From Bryobacterales bacterium (GTDB lineage: Bacteria > Acidobacteriota > Terriglobia > Bryobacterales > Bryobacteraceae), in assembly GCA_020846745.1 (NCBI GenBank), contig JADLDI010000061.1:62001-126000 (forward strand): a stretch of 64,000 nt of DNA. The letters run 5' to 3'. Within the stretch, counting starts at the first letter, position 1, and each line of letters starts with the position of its first letter. A program made the position numbers and the translations under genes. Under the pieces are notes generated by a model. That model was not told where the DNA came from, did not search any database, and saw only the letters and a list, made by a program, of their open reading frames with translations. Below are positions 1-7,922 of the stretch, in pieces.

Positions 1-343
1 TGCGAATGACAACTCCTTGGACCGTACTCGTCACCGTGGTAACCGCCGGCAATTGGTTTTCTTTCCAGTTGCCCCGCGTGTAGCGTGCGGCGCTCTTCAC
101 GGGTTGAAAATCGCCGCGGGCCTCACTCAGTACATAGAGGACCGAAAGCAAGTCCTCAAAACCGACATCGCCTGTCTCGGCGCGCGACCAGCCGCCCATA
201 GACGACAAAGAGACCGGTGCCTTGGTAGGCAGCAGTCTCTCGTCGTCAGTAGTCAGAATTCGATCGCCATCGCGGCGCATATTGAGTGAAACACCGCCGG
301 CGTAGCCTGTGAAATAGTGGATCAGTCGTTTGCGGTCAGCCAT
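1..343 (-). CDS. Hypothetical protein, 3' part cut by the window edge
   Basis: An ATG at 343 opens a stop-free frame of 114 codons that runs off the left edge. The protein begins MADRKRLIHYFTGYAGGVS and has no signal peptide or membrane segment in the visible part. It starts four bases after the anti-sigma stop codon on the same strand, so it is very probably the third gene of the sigma/anti-sigma operon. I do not recognise the family. The ATG has only a weak purine tract upstream (AGAGAA), in keeping with translational coupling to the preceding gene. Genes in this position are often the effector or target of the sigma circuit, but that is inference from position only. Confidence 0.6.
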   Translation of the reverse strand, partial: MADRKRLIHYFTGYAGGVSLNMRRDGDRILTTDDERLLPTKAPVSLSSMGGWSRAETGDVGFEDLLSVLYVLSEARGDFQPVKSAARYTRGNWKENQLPAVTTVTSTVQGVVIR

Positions 344-347
344 TTCT

Positions 348-1016
348 CTAGTGTTCCCAGTCGTCGTGCCGCTTTAAGTCGAACCGGTATCGCTCCAGCA
401 CGCGACCGTCACCGGCAGCCGCTACAATCTGGTAACGGCCATCCGGCAGTTTATCTGTTGGCAACCGCAATGTCACGTTGGGTCCGGCTGAACTTGTCAA
501 CTGAAACAGGACTCCACCTTTGTCGTCGAGCACCGTCCAATAGAGCGAACCGGACACCGGCACGGTGATCTCGAGGTCGATCGCCATCGTTCGGGCACTC
601 CGCGCAATCGCCACCGCCGGCACGTCGCCGCGGGTTTCCGGCGCGATGTTGATGGTGGCCGCGGCGGTGGGCCCTAGCGCTCGCTGCAGGCCCGGAATGA
701 TTACGACCTGCTGATATCCCGCCACTACGGCCAGGGCCAGCGCCGCTCCCACAGGAACGAGCGATTGCGGAATAAACCACGATGCAATCCGGTCCCACAG
801 GCTCACCTTGCACTCCGGTTCCGCCACCCTGGCAGGCGCCGACAGGTCCAACTCCGCTTTCAGGTTGTCGAAAAGCATCGCACCTGCGCGCACATCCGCC
901 GCGCATTCCGCGCAGGTGAAGAAGTGCTCTTCGAACTGATCCCGTTCTTCGGCGGTCAGTTCACCCAGCAGATACCTCTCTGACGCGAGCATTTCCTTGG
1001 CTGCTTCGTGTCGCAT
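348..1016 (-). CDS. Anti-sigma factor, zinc-finger (ZAS/HC2) type, membrane anchored
   Basis: The N-terminal 40 residues carry the ZAS motif H-x3-C-x2-C (HFFTCAEC), the sigma-binding zinc domain of ECF anti-sigma factors. A hydrophobic stretch follows (LVPVGAALALAVVAGYQQ), read as a single membrane span, then a beta-rich outer domain of about 110 residues. The frame extends upstream to a GTG at 1046, but the ATG at 1016 has a good Shine-Dalgarno site (AGAGGGA about eight bases before) and is preferred. It lies 55 bases downstream of the ECF sigma gene and 4 bases before the next gene. Expected role: hold the sigma factor inactive at the membrane until an envelope or redox signal releases it. 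Confidence 0.8.
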   Translation of the reverse strand: MRHEAAKEMLASERYLLGELTAEERDQFEEHFFTCAECAADVRAGAMLFDNLKAELDLSAPARVAEPECKVSLWDRIASWFIPQSLVPVGAALALAVVAGYQQVVIIPGLQRALGPTAAATINIAPETRGDVPAVAIARSARTMAIDLEITVPVSGSLYWTVLDDKGGVLFQLTSSAGPNVTLRLPTDKLPDGRYQIVAAAGDGRVLERYRFDLKRHDDWEH

Positions 1017-1071
1017 ATTCCGTTCCCTCTTTAAAGTGACGTTCACCGGCTAAACGTTTCAACAGGCATGA

Positions 1072-1641
1072 TCAGGCCGCTCCCGCGGTCCGGCTGCGCA
1101 ACAGCCCTTCCTTGAGCCGGGCTTTCGCCCGGTGCAAAAGAACACGCAAGTAATCCCGATCCACTTTCATTTCGCTGCATACTTCGTCCTTCCCTCTCTC
1201 CTCGAGAAAGATCTTTCGCAGCAGGTCGCGATCTTTAGGGGGGAGGCTTTCGAGGACGCGGCGAACCTCGACCCGACTCTCCTCCGTAACGAGCCGCGAT
1301 TCCGTGTCCGGCCGGAAGTCCGGCGGATCGGCCATATGTTCAGGCAATTCCGCCGATCGCGATTCGGCTCGGAAATGCTCCAAAACTACGTTGGTACAGA
1401 CAGTGTTGACGAAAGCGCCCAGGCGTTCGGGATGATCGAGGCCACCGGTCTTCCTCAGATACGCGAGCACGCGCAGAAACGTCTCCTGGACGACGTCCTC
1501 CCGCATCTGCGGCGATCGAACACGCATCCGGAGTTTAATGAACAGCAGTTCGCCGAAGTAGTCGGTGAAGTGTTGCTCAACATCGGGATTCCCGGCGATC
1601 AGGCTATCAACATAATCCCGGTCAAAAGAGTGAAAGGTCAT
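1072..1641 (-). CDS. ECF-type RNA polymerase sigma factor
   Basis: About 189 residues with the two-domain layout of ECF sigma factors. Region 2 contains REDVVQETFLRVLAYLRK, the core-binding and -10 recognition helix; region 4 near the C-terminus contains LPPKDRDLLRKIFLEERG followed by a helix-turn-helix ending in LHRAKARLKEGL. The frame stays open upstream to 1752, but those 37 residues look non-coding and would start upstream of a good promoter, so the ATG at 1641 (MTFHSFDRDYV) is chosen. It is followed by its cognate anti-sigma gene. The subgroup cannot be named from sequence alone. Confidence 0.85.
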   Translation of the reverse strand: MTFHSFDRDYVDSLIAGNPDVEQHFTDYFGELLFIKLRMRVRSPQMREDVVQETFLRVLAYLRKTGGLDHPERLGAFVNTVCTNVVLEHFRAESRSAELPEHMADPPDFRPDTESRLVTEESRVEVRRVLESLPPKDRDLLRKIFLEERGKDEVCSEMKVDRDYLRVLLHRAKARLKEGLLRSRTAGAA

Positions 1642-1670
1642 GGATCGGGATCGGCTGCTACGATCCCGGT

Positions 1671-1699
1671 AGTATACCGTTCGTGTGTTGGCCCTGCAA
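1671..1699 (-). promoter_or_regulatory. Sigma70-like promoter of the sigma/anti-sigma operon
   Basis: On the minus strand TTGCAG and TATACT are separated by exactly 17 bases, and the -10 element ends 29 bases before the sigma-factor ATG. This is a housekeeping-type promoter by consensus. No second ECF-type autoregulatory promoter was evident. Confidence 0.5.
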
Positions 1700-1893
1700 G
1701 GCGCATGGGAGGCGGAGGCAGGCGCGGATGAGGTGCGATGTGCAACGGCCATATTTATTCCCCCGTACCGCGGCAGTAAACACTTCGCAAGCCACGGCGC
1801 TTTGGAACGCGTGTTATCGAGGTCTAACTGCCTCGCTTACGGTAAGTAGTGTCGCAGCCGTTGCGGCCGTTTCACGCTGTCATTGTGATTTGA

Positions 1894-3294
1894 TTATTTG
1901 CCGATCGCATAGAGCGCATTCTGGGTGCGCACGTACATTCTGCCGTGGTCCAAGGCCGGTGTGGCATAGATATCGGAATCGAAGTCGTTGATCGCCAGAA
2001 TCTCCCAATCGCCGCCGGCGCGCAAAACCACAACTTTGCCATGCTCGCTGGCCATGTAGACCTTGCCGTCGACGCCGATTGGCGAGGCGTAGTAATCCTC
2101 AAGCGCCCCGGTAAGCCTTGCCTGTTTCAGCACGCGCCCCGATTTCGCGTCAAGCGCCGTGGCGATGCCGCCGTTGCGGATGAGATAGACCACATCGTTA
2201 TAAACAAGCGGTGACGGCACGTCCGGCAGCGACTTTTCGAAACGCCATAAGACATTCGAATCCGTCACGTCCCCTGTGCCGCCCATTTTAATGGCAAACA
2301 GACCGTTTCGCGAGGCGCGGCGGGTCCGGAAGAAGGTCCACTCGCGCTCGTTGAGAAACCCGTCCCGATCGAGGTCGATCGCACGCCAGCTTCCCGTAGG
2401 CTGCCATGGCTGCGGCAGTTCCGGTTGGGCCAGTTTGCCGTCGCGATTGGCATCGGCTTTGGCGATCACTTCATCAAACGGCGGCAGGTCCACTTGCTGA
2501 CCCGCATCGTTGCCGGTCGTCCAGCCGCTGAAATACACGATATTGTCCGCGATGGTCGGCGCCGATTTCGGCTGGCAGGTAAGCCCACGGACGAACCAGA
2601 CCTGCTCGCCATCGACTGCCGAATAGGCAGTGAGTTGATACGACCCGGGCGCGATGATTTGCGCCGGTCCGCGCGCGGGGCGGTACACCAATGGCGTCGA
2701 GTACCCGTTAATCACATTGCGCGGGCTCTTCCAGGCCACCTTGCCGGTGGCCGCATCGACTCCGATAATAAACGCATCCGTATCCTGGTCGCACACCAGC
2801 ACCACGCGGCCGTCGGCATAAACGGGCGAGCCGACGACTCCGTGCTGGCTGTTGAAAGGCCCCAGCGGAAGCCGCCACAGTTCCTTGCCCGCCAGGTCGT
2901 AAGCCACCAGACCGAAGTCGGCGAAGAACGCATAGACGTTCTTCCCGTCGCTCACCGGAGTGGGCGCCGCGCGGTGGTTCAACGGGTGCTGTGCTTCCCG
3001 CTTCGGCGCAGCGATCGACCGTTTCCATTCCACCTTACCCGTCGTCCGGTTCAGGCTCATCGTCACCAGGTTGTCGCCTTCCGCCGCGGTGAGCAAAATG
3101 CGGTCGCCCACCAACACCGGCGATGACTTGCCGACCGGCAGATCGGTCTTCCAGACCACATTCTTCGCCGGACCGAACGTAGCCGGAAACTCCCCGCACG
3201 CCGGGCAAAGTCCTGAGCCGTTCAGGCCCCGGAATTGCGGCCAATCCGCGGCGAAGACAGTGAGTGCGATCGAGGAAAGCAGATAGATGCGCAT
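1894..3294 (-). CDS. PQQ-like beta-propeller protein with two EF-hand loops
   Basis: A 466-residue exported protein: N-terminal hydrophobic signal (MRIYLLSSIALTVFA), then the DWPQFRGLNGSG start typical of BamB/PQQ-like propellers in Acidobacteria and Planctomycetes. Repeats of the kind LNRTTGKVEWKR and GVDAATGKVAWKSP mark the blades. Between blades, at about residues 281-292 and 307-318, there are two calcium-loop motifs, DANRDGKLAQPE and DLDRDGFLNERE. A CPAC pair occurs near residue 31. The real PQQ-dehydrogenase catalytic residues are not evident, so the likely role is a structural or binding propeller in the periplasm. A paralogue without the EF-hands lies at 25343-26593. No operon partner. 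Confidence 0.8.
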   Translation of the reverse strand: MRIYLLSSIALTVFAADWPQFRGLNGSGLCPACGEFPATFGPAKNVVWKTDLPVGKSSPVLVGDRILLTAAEGDNLVTMSLNRTTGKVEWKRSIAAPKREAQHPLNHRAAPTPVSDGKNVYAFFADFGLVAYDLAGKELWRLPLGPFNSQHGVVGSPVYADGRVVLVCDQDTDAFIIGVDAATGKVAWKSPRNVINGYSTPLVYRPARGPAQIIAPGSYQLTAYSAVDGEQVWFVRGLTCQPKSAPTIADNIVYFSGWTTGNDAGQQVDLPPFDEVIAKADANRDGKLAQPELPQPWQPTGSWRAIDLDRDGFLNEREWTFFRTRRASRNGLFAIKMGGTGDVTDSNVLWRFEKSLPDVPSPLVYNDVVYLIRNGGIATALDAKSGRVLKQARLTGALEDYYASPIGVDGKVYMASEHGKVVVLRAGGDWEILAINDFDSDIYATPALDHGRMYVRTQNALYAIGK

Positions 3295-3548
3295 TTTTGT
3301 CTGCTACCCATAGTATTCCGTCGGGCGGGTGAGGGCGACACAGAAATGCGGAATTTAACCATGTCGGAAATTGGGTTCGTTCCGCACGGATTCGTGCAGG
3401 GCGGTCAGGTAGCGGGTATGGATTGGGGAGTTCGTTTCGCAAATTGTTGAATTGTAAGGGACGGGCTTCACCTAAGCAGACATCTGTTCTTTTTGCGAAA
3501 CTTTGGAAATGCGGCAAGCTAATAGGAGACACCTAACAGAGAGCCGGT

Positions 3549-5858
3549 TTGACTTCCCTTCCGATCGATCCGCTAATCGCCGACATTTTGGCTTCGCTAC
3601 GCGCGCGGCCGAACCTCGTCATCGAAGCTCCGCCCGGAGCGGGCAAGACGACGCGTGTGCCGGCGGCGCTGCTCGGGTTTGGGGGCGAGGTGCTGGTGCT
3701 CGAACCGCGGCGATTGGCGGCGCGAATGGCGGCGCGGCGGGTGGCGGAGGAACTGGGCGAACCGCTGGGCGAAACCGTGGGGTATCAGGTGCGGTTTGAG
3801 GAAGTCTCTTCGGCGAAGACGCGGTTGCGGTTTTTGACGGAAGGGGTGCTGACGCGGCGGTTGTTGAGCGACCCGGAACTACGCGGCGTGGGGTGTGTGG
3901 TGCTGGATGAGTTTCACGAACGGCACCTCGAGGGCGACCTGGCGCTCGCGCTGCTACGGCGCCTGCAGCAGCGTTCGCGGCCGGAGTTGCGGCTGGTGGT
4001 GATGTCGGCGACGCTCGACGGTGGGGCGGTGGCGGACTATTTGGACGGGTGCCCGCGCGTACGGTCGGCGGGGCGGTTGTTCCCCATCGACGTCGAGTAC
4101 ACGCCGCATAGCGCGGCGCCGCTAGAAGAGCAGGTGCGCGGCGCGGTGGATCGCATACTGCGGCGGGACACGGGCGACGCGCTCGTGTTTTTGCCGGGAG
4201 CGGCGGAGATCCGGCGGGCGATGCGGGCGTGTGAGGACCTGGCCCGGCCGAACAACTTACTGTTACTACCGCTTTATGGCGATCTTGCGCCTGCCGAACA
4301 GGACCGGGCTGTGCTTCCGGCCGGCCAACGCAAGATCGTGTTTTCAACCAACGTGGCGGAATCGTCGCTAACGATTGAGGGCGTGACGGCGGTGATCGAT
4401 TCGGGCCTGGCGCGCGTTGCGCGTGACAACCCTTACAACGGGTTGCCTACGTTGGAGGTGGCGAGGGTATCGAAGGCTTCGGCGGTGCAGCGGGCAGGGC
4501 GCGCCGGCCGCACGGCGCCGGGCATTGCCGTCAGGCTGTTCAGCCAGGAAGATTTCAACAGGCGAGCGGAGGCGGAAACTCCGGAGATACGGCGGCGGGA
4601 GTTATCGCAAATGCTACTTACTCTGGCAGCGATGCGAGTTAGGGCGCAGGACCTGCCGTGGTTCGATCCGCCACCCGAGCAGGCATTAGCGGCCGCCGAT
4701 GAGTTACTAAACCGCCTGGGCGCCTATCAGCGTGGGAAGGAGTTAGCGCGGTTGCCGCTGCATCCGCGGCTGGCGACGCTCGTTGCCGAGTGTCCGACAG
4801 ACGATGCGTGCGCCGTGGCAGCGGCGATTTCGGCGGGTGACCGAGCACCGTCGCCTGATGTGTTCTCACTACTCGAGGCCGAGCCTTCGTACCAGGCGCG
4901 GCGGTTGCGCGACATGCTACGGCGGCAGGTGCGCACACGCAAGGGGACTGATGAACAGGGGACCGATGAACAACTGCGGCGCGGGCTGCTGACGGCATTC
5001 CCCGATCGGGTGGTGCGCGCCCACACGGTGTCGCTGCCGCCGAGCGCGATCACCTTGAAGGACAAGCCGTTGCTGCTGGCGATCGACGTGGAGCAGCGGC
5101 GCGAGTCGAACCTGCCGCTCGTGAGGTTGGCGACAGCGGTTTCGGCGGAGTTGATCTTCGACGTGTTCCCGGAACGCGTGACGGACCAGACGAGCGTGGA
5201 ATGGAACCGGACGGCGGAACGTGTCGAAGCGCGAAGCGCACTCATTTACGACGGGATCGTCATCGAAGAGACACGGTCGGGCGCAACGCCGACTCCCGAG
5301 GCGAGTTCGTTACTCGCACAGAAGGCCCTCGAAGTGGGTGTCGCGCGATTTACCGATATCGACGAGTTAACTCGCCTGATCGAGCGGTGTGCATTTGCGG
5401 CGCGGTTCACTTCCCTTCCCCCGGTGGATATCGAGCTGGTGCTCCAGCAGGCATGCGAGGGGTTGCGCAGCTTTGCAGAACTCGAACAAGTGGACTTCCA
5501 CAGCGCCGTCATGGCGCGGTTCACACCGCAGCAGAGGCAACTGCTCGACCAGATCGCGCCGGACCGGATCCGGCTGCCCGGGGGCAGGCAGACGAAGGTG
5601 TTCTACGCATCGGACAAAGACCCGTGGATTGCATCCCGGCTGCAGGACTTTTTCGGCATGCGCGAAACGCCGCGGATCGCCAACGGCCAGGCGCCGCTGA
5701 CATTGCATCTGTTGGCCCCAAACCAGCGCCCGGTGCAGACTACAAAAGACCTGGCGGGCTTCTGGGAGCGGCTTTATCCGCAACTGCGGCGCGAATTGGG
5801 ACGGCGCTATCCCAAACATAAATGGCCCGAGAACCCGCTGAAGCCCGCTGAGCTATAA
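3549..5858 (+). CDS. hrpB: ATP-dependent helicase HrpB
   Basis: A 769-residue DExH helicase of the HrpB family. Motif I is APPGAGKTTRVPAAL, motif II DEFHERH, motif III MSATLD, motif V STNVAESSLTIEGV and motif VI QRAGRAGRTAPG, all in the expected order in the first 330 residues. The HrpB C-terminal region follows, including the end motif RRYPKHKWPENP. Length is slightly under the usual 800 or so residues. The start is a TTG at 3549 (MTSLPIDPL), supported by the family's N-terminus; the Shine-Dalgarno site is poor (an AGAGAG tract just upstream). The cellular role of HrpB is not well established; an RNA helicase function is usually assumed. The CorA-like gene follows 15 bases later. Confidence 0.92.
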   Translation: MTSLPIDPLIADILASLRARPNLVIEAPPGAGKTTRVPAALLGFGGEVLVLEPRRLAARMAARRVAEELGEPLGETVGYQVRFEEVSSAKTRLRFLTEGVLTRRLLSDPELRGVGCVVLDEFHERHLEGDLALALLRRLQQRSRPELRLVVMSATLDGGAVADYLDGCPRVRSAGRLFPIDVEYTPHSAAPLEEQVRGAVDRILRRDTGDALVFLPGAAEIRRAMRACEDLARPNNLLLLPLYGDLAPAEQDRAVLPAGQRKIVFSTNVAESSLTIEGVTAVIDSGLARVARDNPYNGLPTLEVARVSKASAVQRAGRAGRTAPGIAVRLFSQEDFNRRAEAETPEIRRRELSQMLLTLAAMRVRAQDLPWFDPPPEQALAAADELLNRLGAYQRGKELARLPLHPRLATLVAECPTDDACAVAAAISAGDRAPSPDVFSLLEAEPSYQARRLRDMLRRQVRTRKGTDEQGTDEQLRRGLLTAFPDRVVRAHTVSLPPSAITLKDKPLLLAIDVEQRRESNLPLVRLATAVSAELIFDVFPERVTDQTSVEWNRTAERVEARSALIYDGIVIEETRSGATPTPEASSLLAQKALEVGVARFTDIDELTRLIERCAFAARFTSLPPVDIELVLQQACEGLRSFAELEQVDFHSAVMARFTPQQRQLLDQIAPDRIRLPGGRQTKVFYASDKDPWIASRLQDFFGMRETPRIANGQAPLTLHLLAPNQRPVQTTKDLAGFWERLYPQLRRELGRRYPKHKWPENPLKPAEL

Positions 5859-5873
5859 TCGCGGGCGCACCGC

Positions 5874-7550
5874 ATGGAGCCCGCCTTTCAGCATCTCCAC
5901 ACCTATTTCCTGTTCCCGTTCTCAGTGGACAAGCAGGCGGTGGCACAGGACCATCATTCGATCTGGGCGAAGCTGCCGCATTGGATCGACGGGTTGGATG
6001 AGTGGTTTGCCGGTCAGCCGAACGAGATTGGCAAGTGTCTTGTGGATAAGTTGGGCCCTTGGGTACGCACTCCGTACAAGCGGTTCGATATCGACGGTCC
6101 GGCGTACCAGGACATGGTGTTCTTCCACCCGTTTGTCCGCCGCGTGTTTTTCGATTCCGCGGATTGCTGGCGTAATTCGCCGGACTTGAATCCGCTGGTT
6201 CATGTTTATGAAATCGCGGTGATGGATCAGGCGGTGTTTTTCGAAGCGGAAGACGGAAAAGGACGTAATGCCAGGGTGCGCGTGACGGAGTTGCGGCTGC
6301 TGATGTTCGCCAACGGCATCGGCATTCTGGCGGTCGGCGTAGAGGCGGAGAACATCACGGTGGCCGAAGGCCTGTGGATCAACGAAATGCTGCGCAAGAT
6401 CTACCCTTCGAGCCGGCGGCAATTACGCGAAGGGCGCATACCGCGGCGACTGGCGCTCACCATCGATACGGCCGGGGGCCCGGAAGTGCTGACCGAGGAG
6501 GCCTTTGAAGGAGCCGCGATGATCGGCTTCCAGCCGCCGCTGGCGCGGACTATTCAGGCGCTGCTGTACTTCGCCGATTACTCGCAACTGGAATATGAAC
6601 CGGTGCTCGACGAGCGCATGCTGGTGTACTCCTATACGGCCATCGATCCGGCGACGGTTGCGCCGGAGTTTATTACTTCTGAGGATTACCGGATACTGCT
6701 ATCGCGGCTGCTCTATGTCGATCGCGCAGGTAAGGGCTACCGGTACGACTCGACCTTTGCCGCAGCGGAGATGTACCGGCAGTTGTATCGGCGTTGGGCG
6801 CACCAGGGCACTTACTACGGTTTTACGAGTTACTCAAATATCACGTGTTGCATCGGTCACTTCGATTGCGACGAGCATCAGTTGAAAGAAGGCTTCCTGG
6901 TGCACCGGATGTTCACCACCCGTTATTTCCTGATGGCAGTGGTGACCTTGTTCTATCGGGCGACGCTACTGGAGTTTGCCGAGCGCACGGCGCTCGTTTC
7001 GCGCTTGCTGTTCCAGGATCAACAGGTGGGCCGCATAACAACCGACAATATCCGCCTCGCCAACGATCTGCGGGCGGATTTCCTGCACTTCTCTAATTAC
7101 TGGTACTTCGACGAACTGGCTAATAAGGACGAAGAGAACGAGCACTTCCTGATGCAGGTGCGCGAGTTCCACATCGATTCGATGAAGCGCGAAATCGAGG
7201 AAGAGGTGGACAAACTGAACCAGTCGTTGCACAGCTACTATCAGTTCCGGAACACGGAATCGATCAATCGCCTGGCGATGCTGTCGTTGATTTTAGGCGC
7301 GGGCGCGGTGGTGACCGGATTTTTCGGCATGAACTTCCAAGGCGCTTTTGAAGCCCTGTTCTTCAAGCCCGATAAACCCGTGGCTATCCACTGGCTGGCC
7401 ATAACTTTCGTGACGCTTTTCGCCGCATTGACGTTGACGTTTGGATTTTACGTTGTCGTATCGAACTGGCCGGATTACCGCGAAAGCCTGCTGCCGCGCT
7501 GGTGGGTGAACCGGAAGGCCCGCGCAACGAGAAGTCTGAAGCGCGGCTGA
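5874..7550 (+). CDS. CorA-like divalent cation channel with a very long cytoplasmic domain
   Basis: The last 90 residues contain two hydrophobic helices, the first ending in the GMN signature (TGFFGMNFQG), the hallmark of CorA/Mrs2/ZntB channels that conduct magnesium or other divalent ions. A long acidic helical region precedes it (REIEEEVDKLNQSLHSYY), matching the stalk helix. At 558 residues the protein is much longer than typical CorA (about 320); the extra 230 or so N-terminal residues (start MEPAFQHLHTYFLFPFSVD) are not recognised and may be regulatory. The gene starts 15 bases after hrpB and is probably co-transcribed with it. Ion specificity cannot be read from the sequence. Confidence 0.75.
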   Translation: MEPAFQHLHTYFLFPFSVDKQAVAQDHHSIWAKLPHWIDGLDEWFAGQPNEIGKCLVDKLGPWVRTPYKRFDIDGPAYQDMVFFHPFVRRVFFDSADCWRNSPDLNPLVHVYEIAVMDQAVFFEAEDGKGRNARVRVTELRLLMFANGIGILAVGVEAENITVAEGLWINEMLRKIYPSSRRQLREGRIPRRLALTIDTAGGPEVLTEEAFEGAAMIGFQPPLARTIQALLYFADYSQLEYEPVLDERMLVYSYTAIDPATVAPEFITSEDYRILLSRLLYVDRAGKGYRYDSTFAAAEMYRQLYRRWAHQGTYYGFTSYSNITCCIGHFDCDEHQLKEGFLVHRMFTTRYFLMAVVTLFYRATLLEFAERTALVSRLLFQDQQVGRITTDNIRLANDLRADFLHFSNYWYFDELANKDEENEHFLMQVREFHIDSMKREIEEEVDKLNQSLHSYYQFRNTESINRLAMLSLILGAGAVVTGFFGMNFQGAFEALFFKPDKPVAIHWLAITFVTLFAALTLTFGFYVVVSNWPDYRESLLPRWWVNRKARATRSLKRG

Positions 7551-7922
7551 CGGTATTCGCCGGTCGAGTTACGGGGTAGCGCCATTCCAGAATGCCATCC
7601 TCCGGCTCGGCTGGAGGTTACTGGATCGGTGCGCTTCGGGCGGTTGGGTGCGCCGACCGGGTCGCTGCCGCTCCCGCTCCGTTTCGGGCGTGTGCAAAAA
7701 TCCGGAACACCGCTCCCTGGCGGGATTGAGAAAGAATGCGGCCCGCGCCCTTACGGTTGCGGTTCTGTTTCCGGAGCAGTGCGTGTTTGCAGTGGTTTAC
7801 CGGACCCGGGCGCGGTGCTAAATCGCATTCGGGAGATTATTCTCACGCCCTTACGGTTGCGGCCCGGTTAGATTAAGTCCGCTGCCGCGCGGCCGTTTGC
7901 GGAGCTTGATAGAATTCCAGGC
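7551..7922. repeat. Gene-free stretch with a direct repeat and a long-range inverted repeat
   Basis: No convincing gene is seen. A 17-base sequence (CGCCCTTACGGTTGCGG) occurs at 7746-7762 and again at 7846-7862, exactly 100 bases apart. Between and around them, TGAGAA (7727-7732) and GAATGCG (7734-7740) are mirrored as CGCATTC (7824-7830) and TTCTCA (7840-7845), so the block can fold on itself. This looks like a degenerate repetitive extragenic element. The promoter of the next gene presumably lies at the right end, but I could not identify it. Confidence 0.5.

Noticed and set aside
7629..7871. 80-residue frame in the repeat-bearing gap
   Set aside because: Composed largely of the direct-repeat DNA and gives a Pro/Gly/Arg-rich product without motifs.
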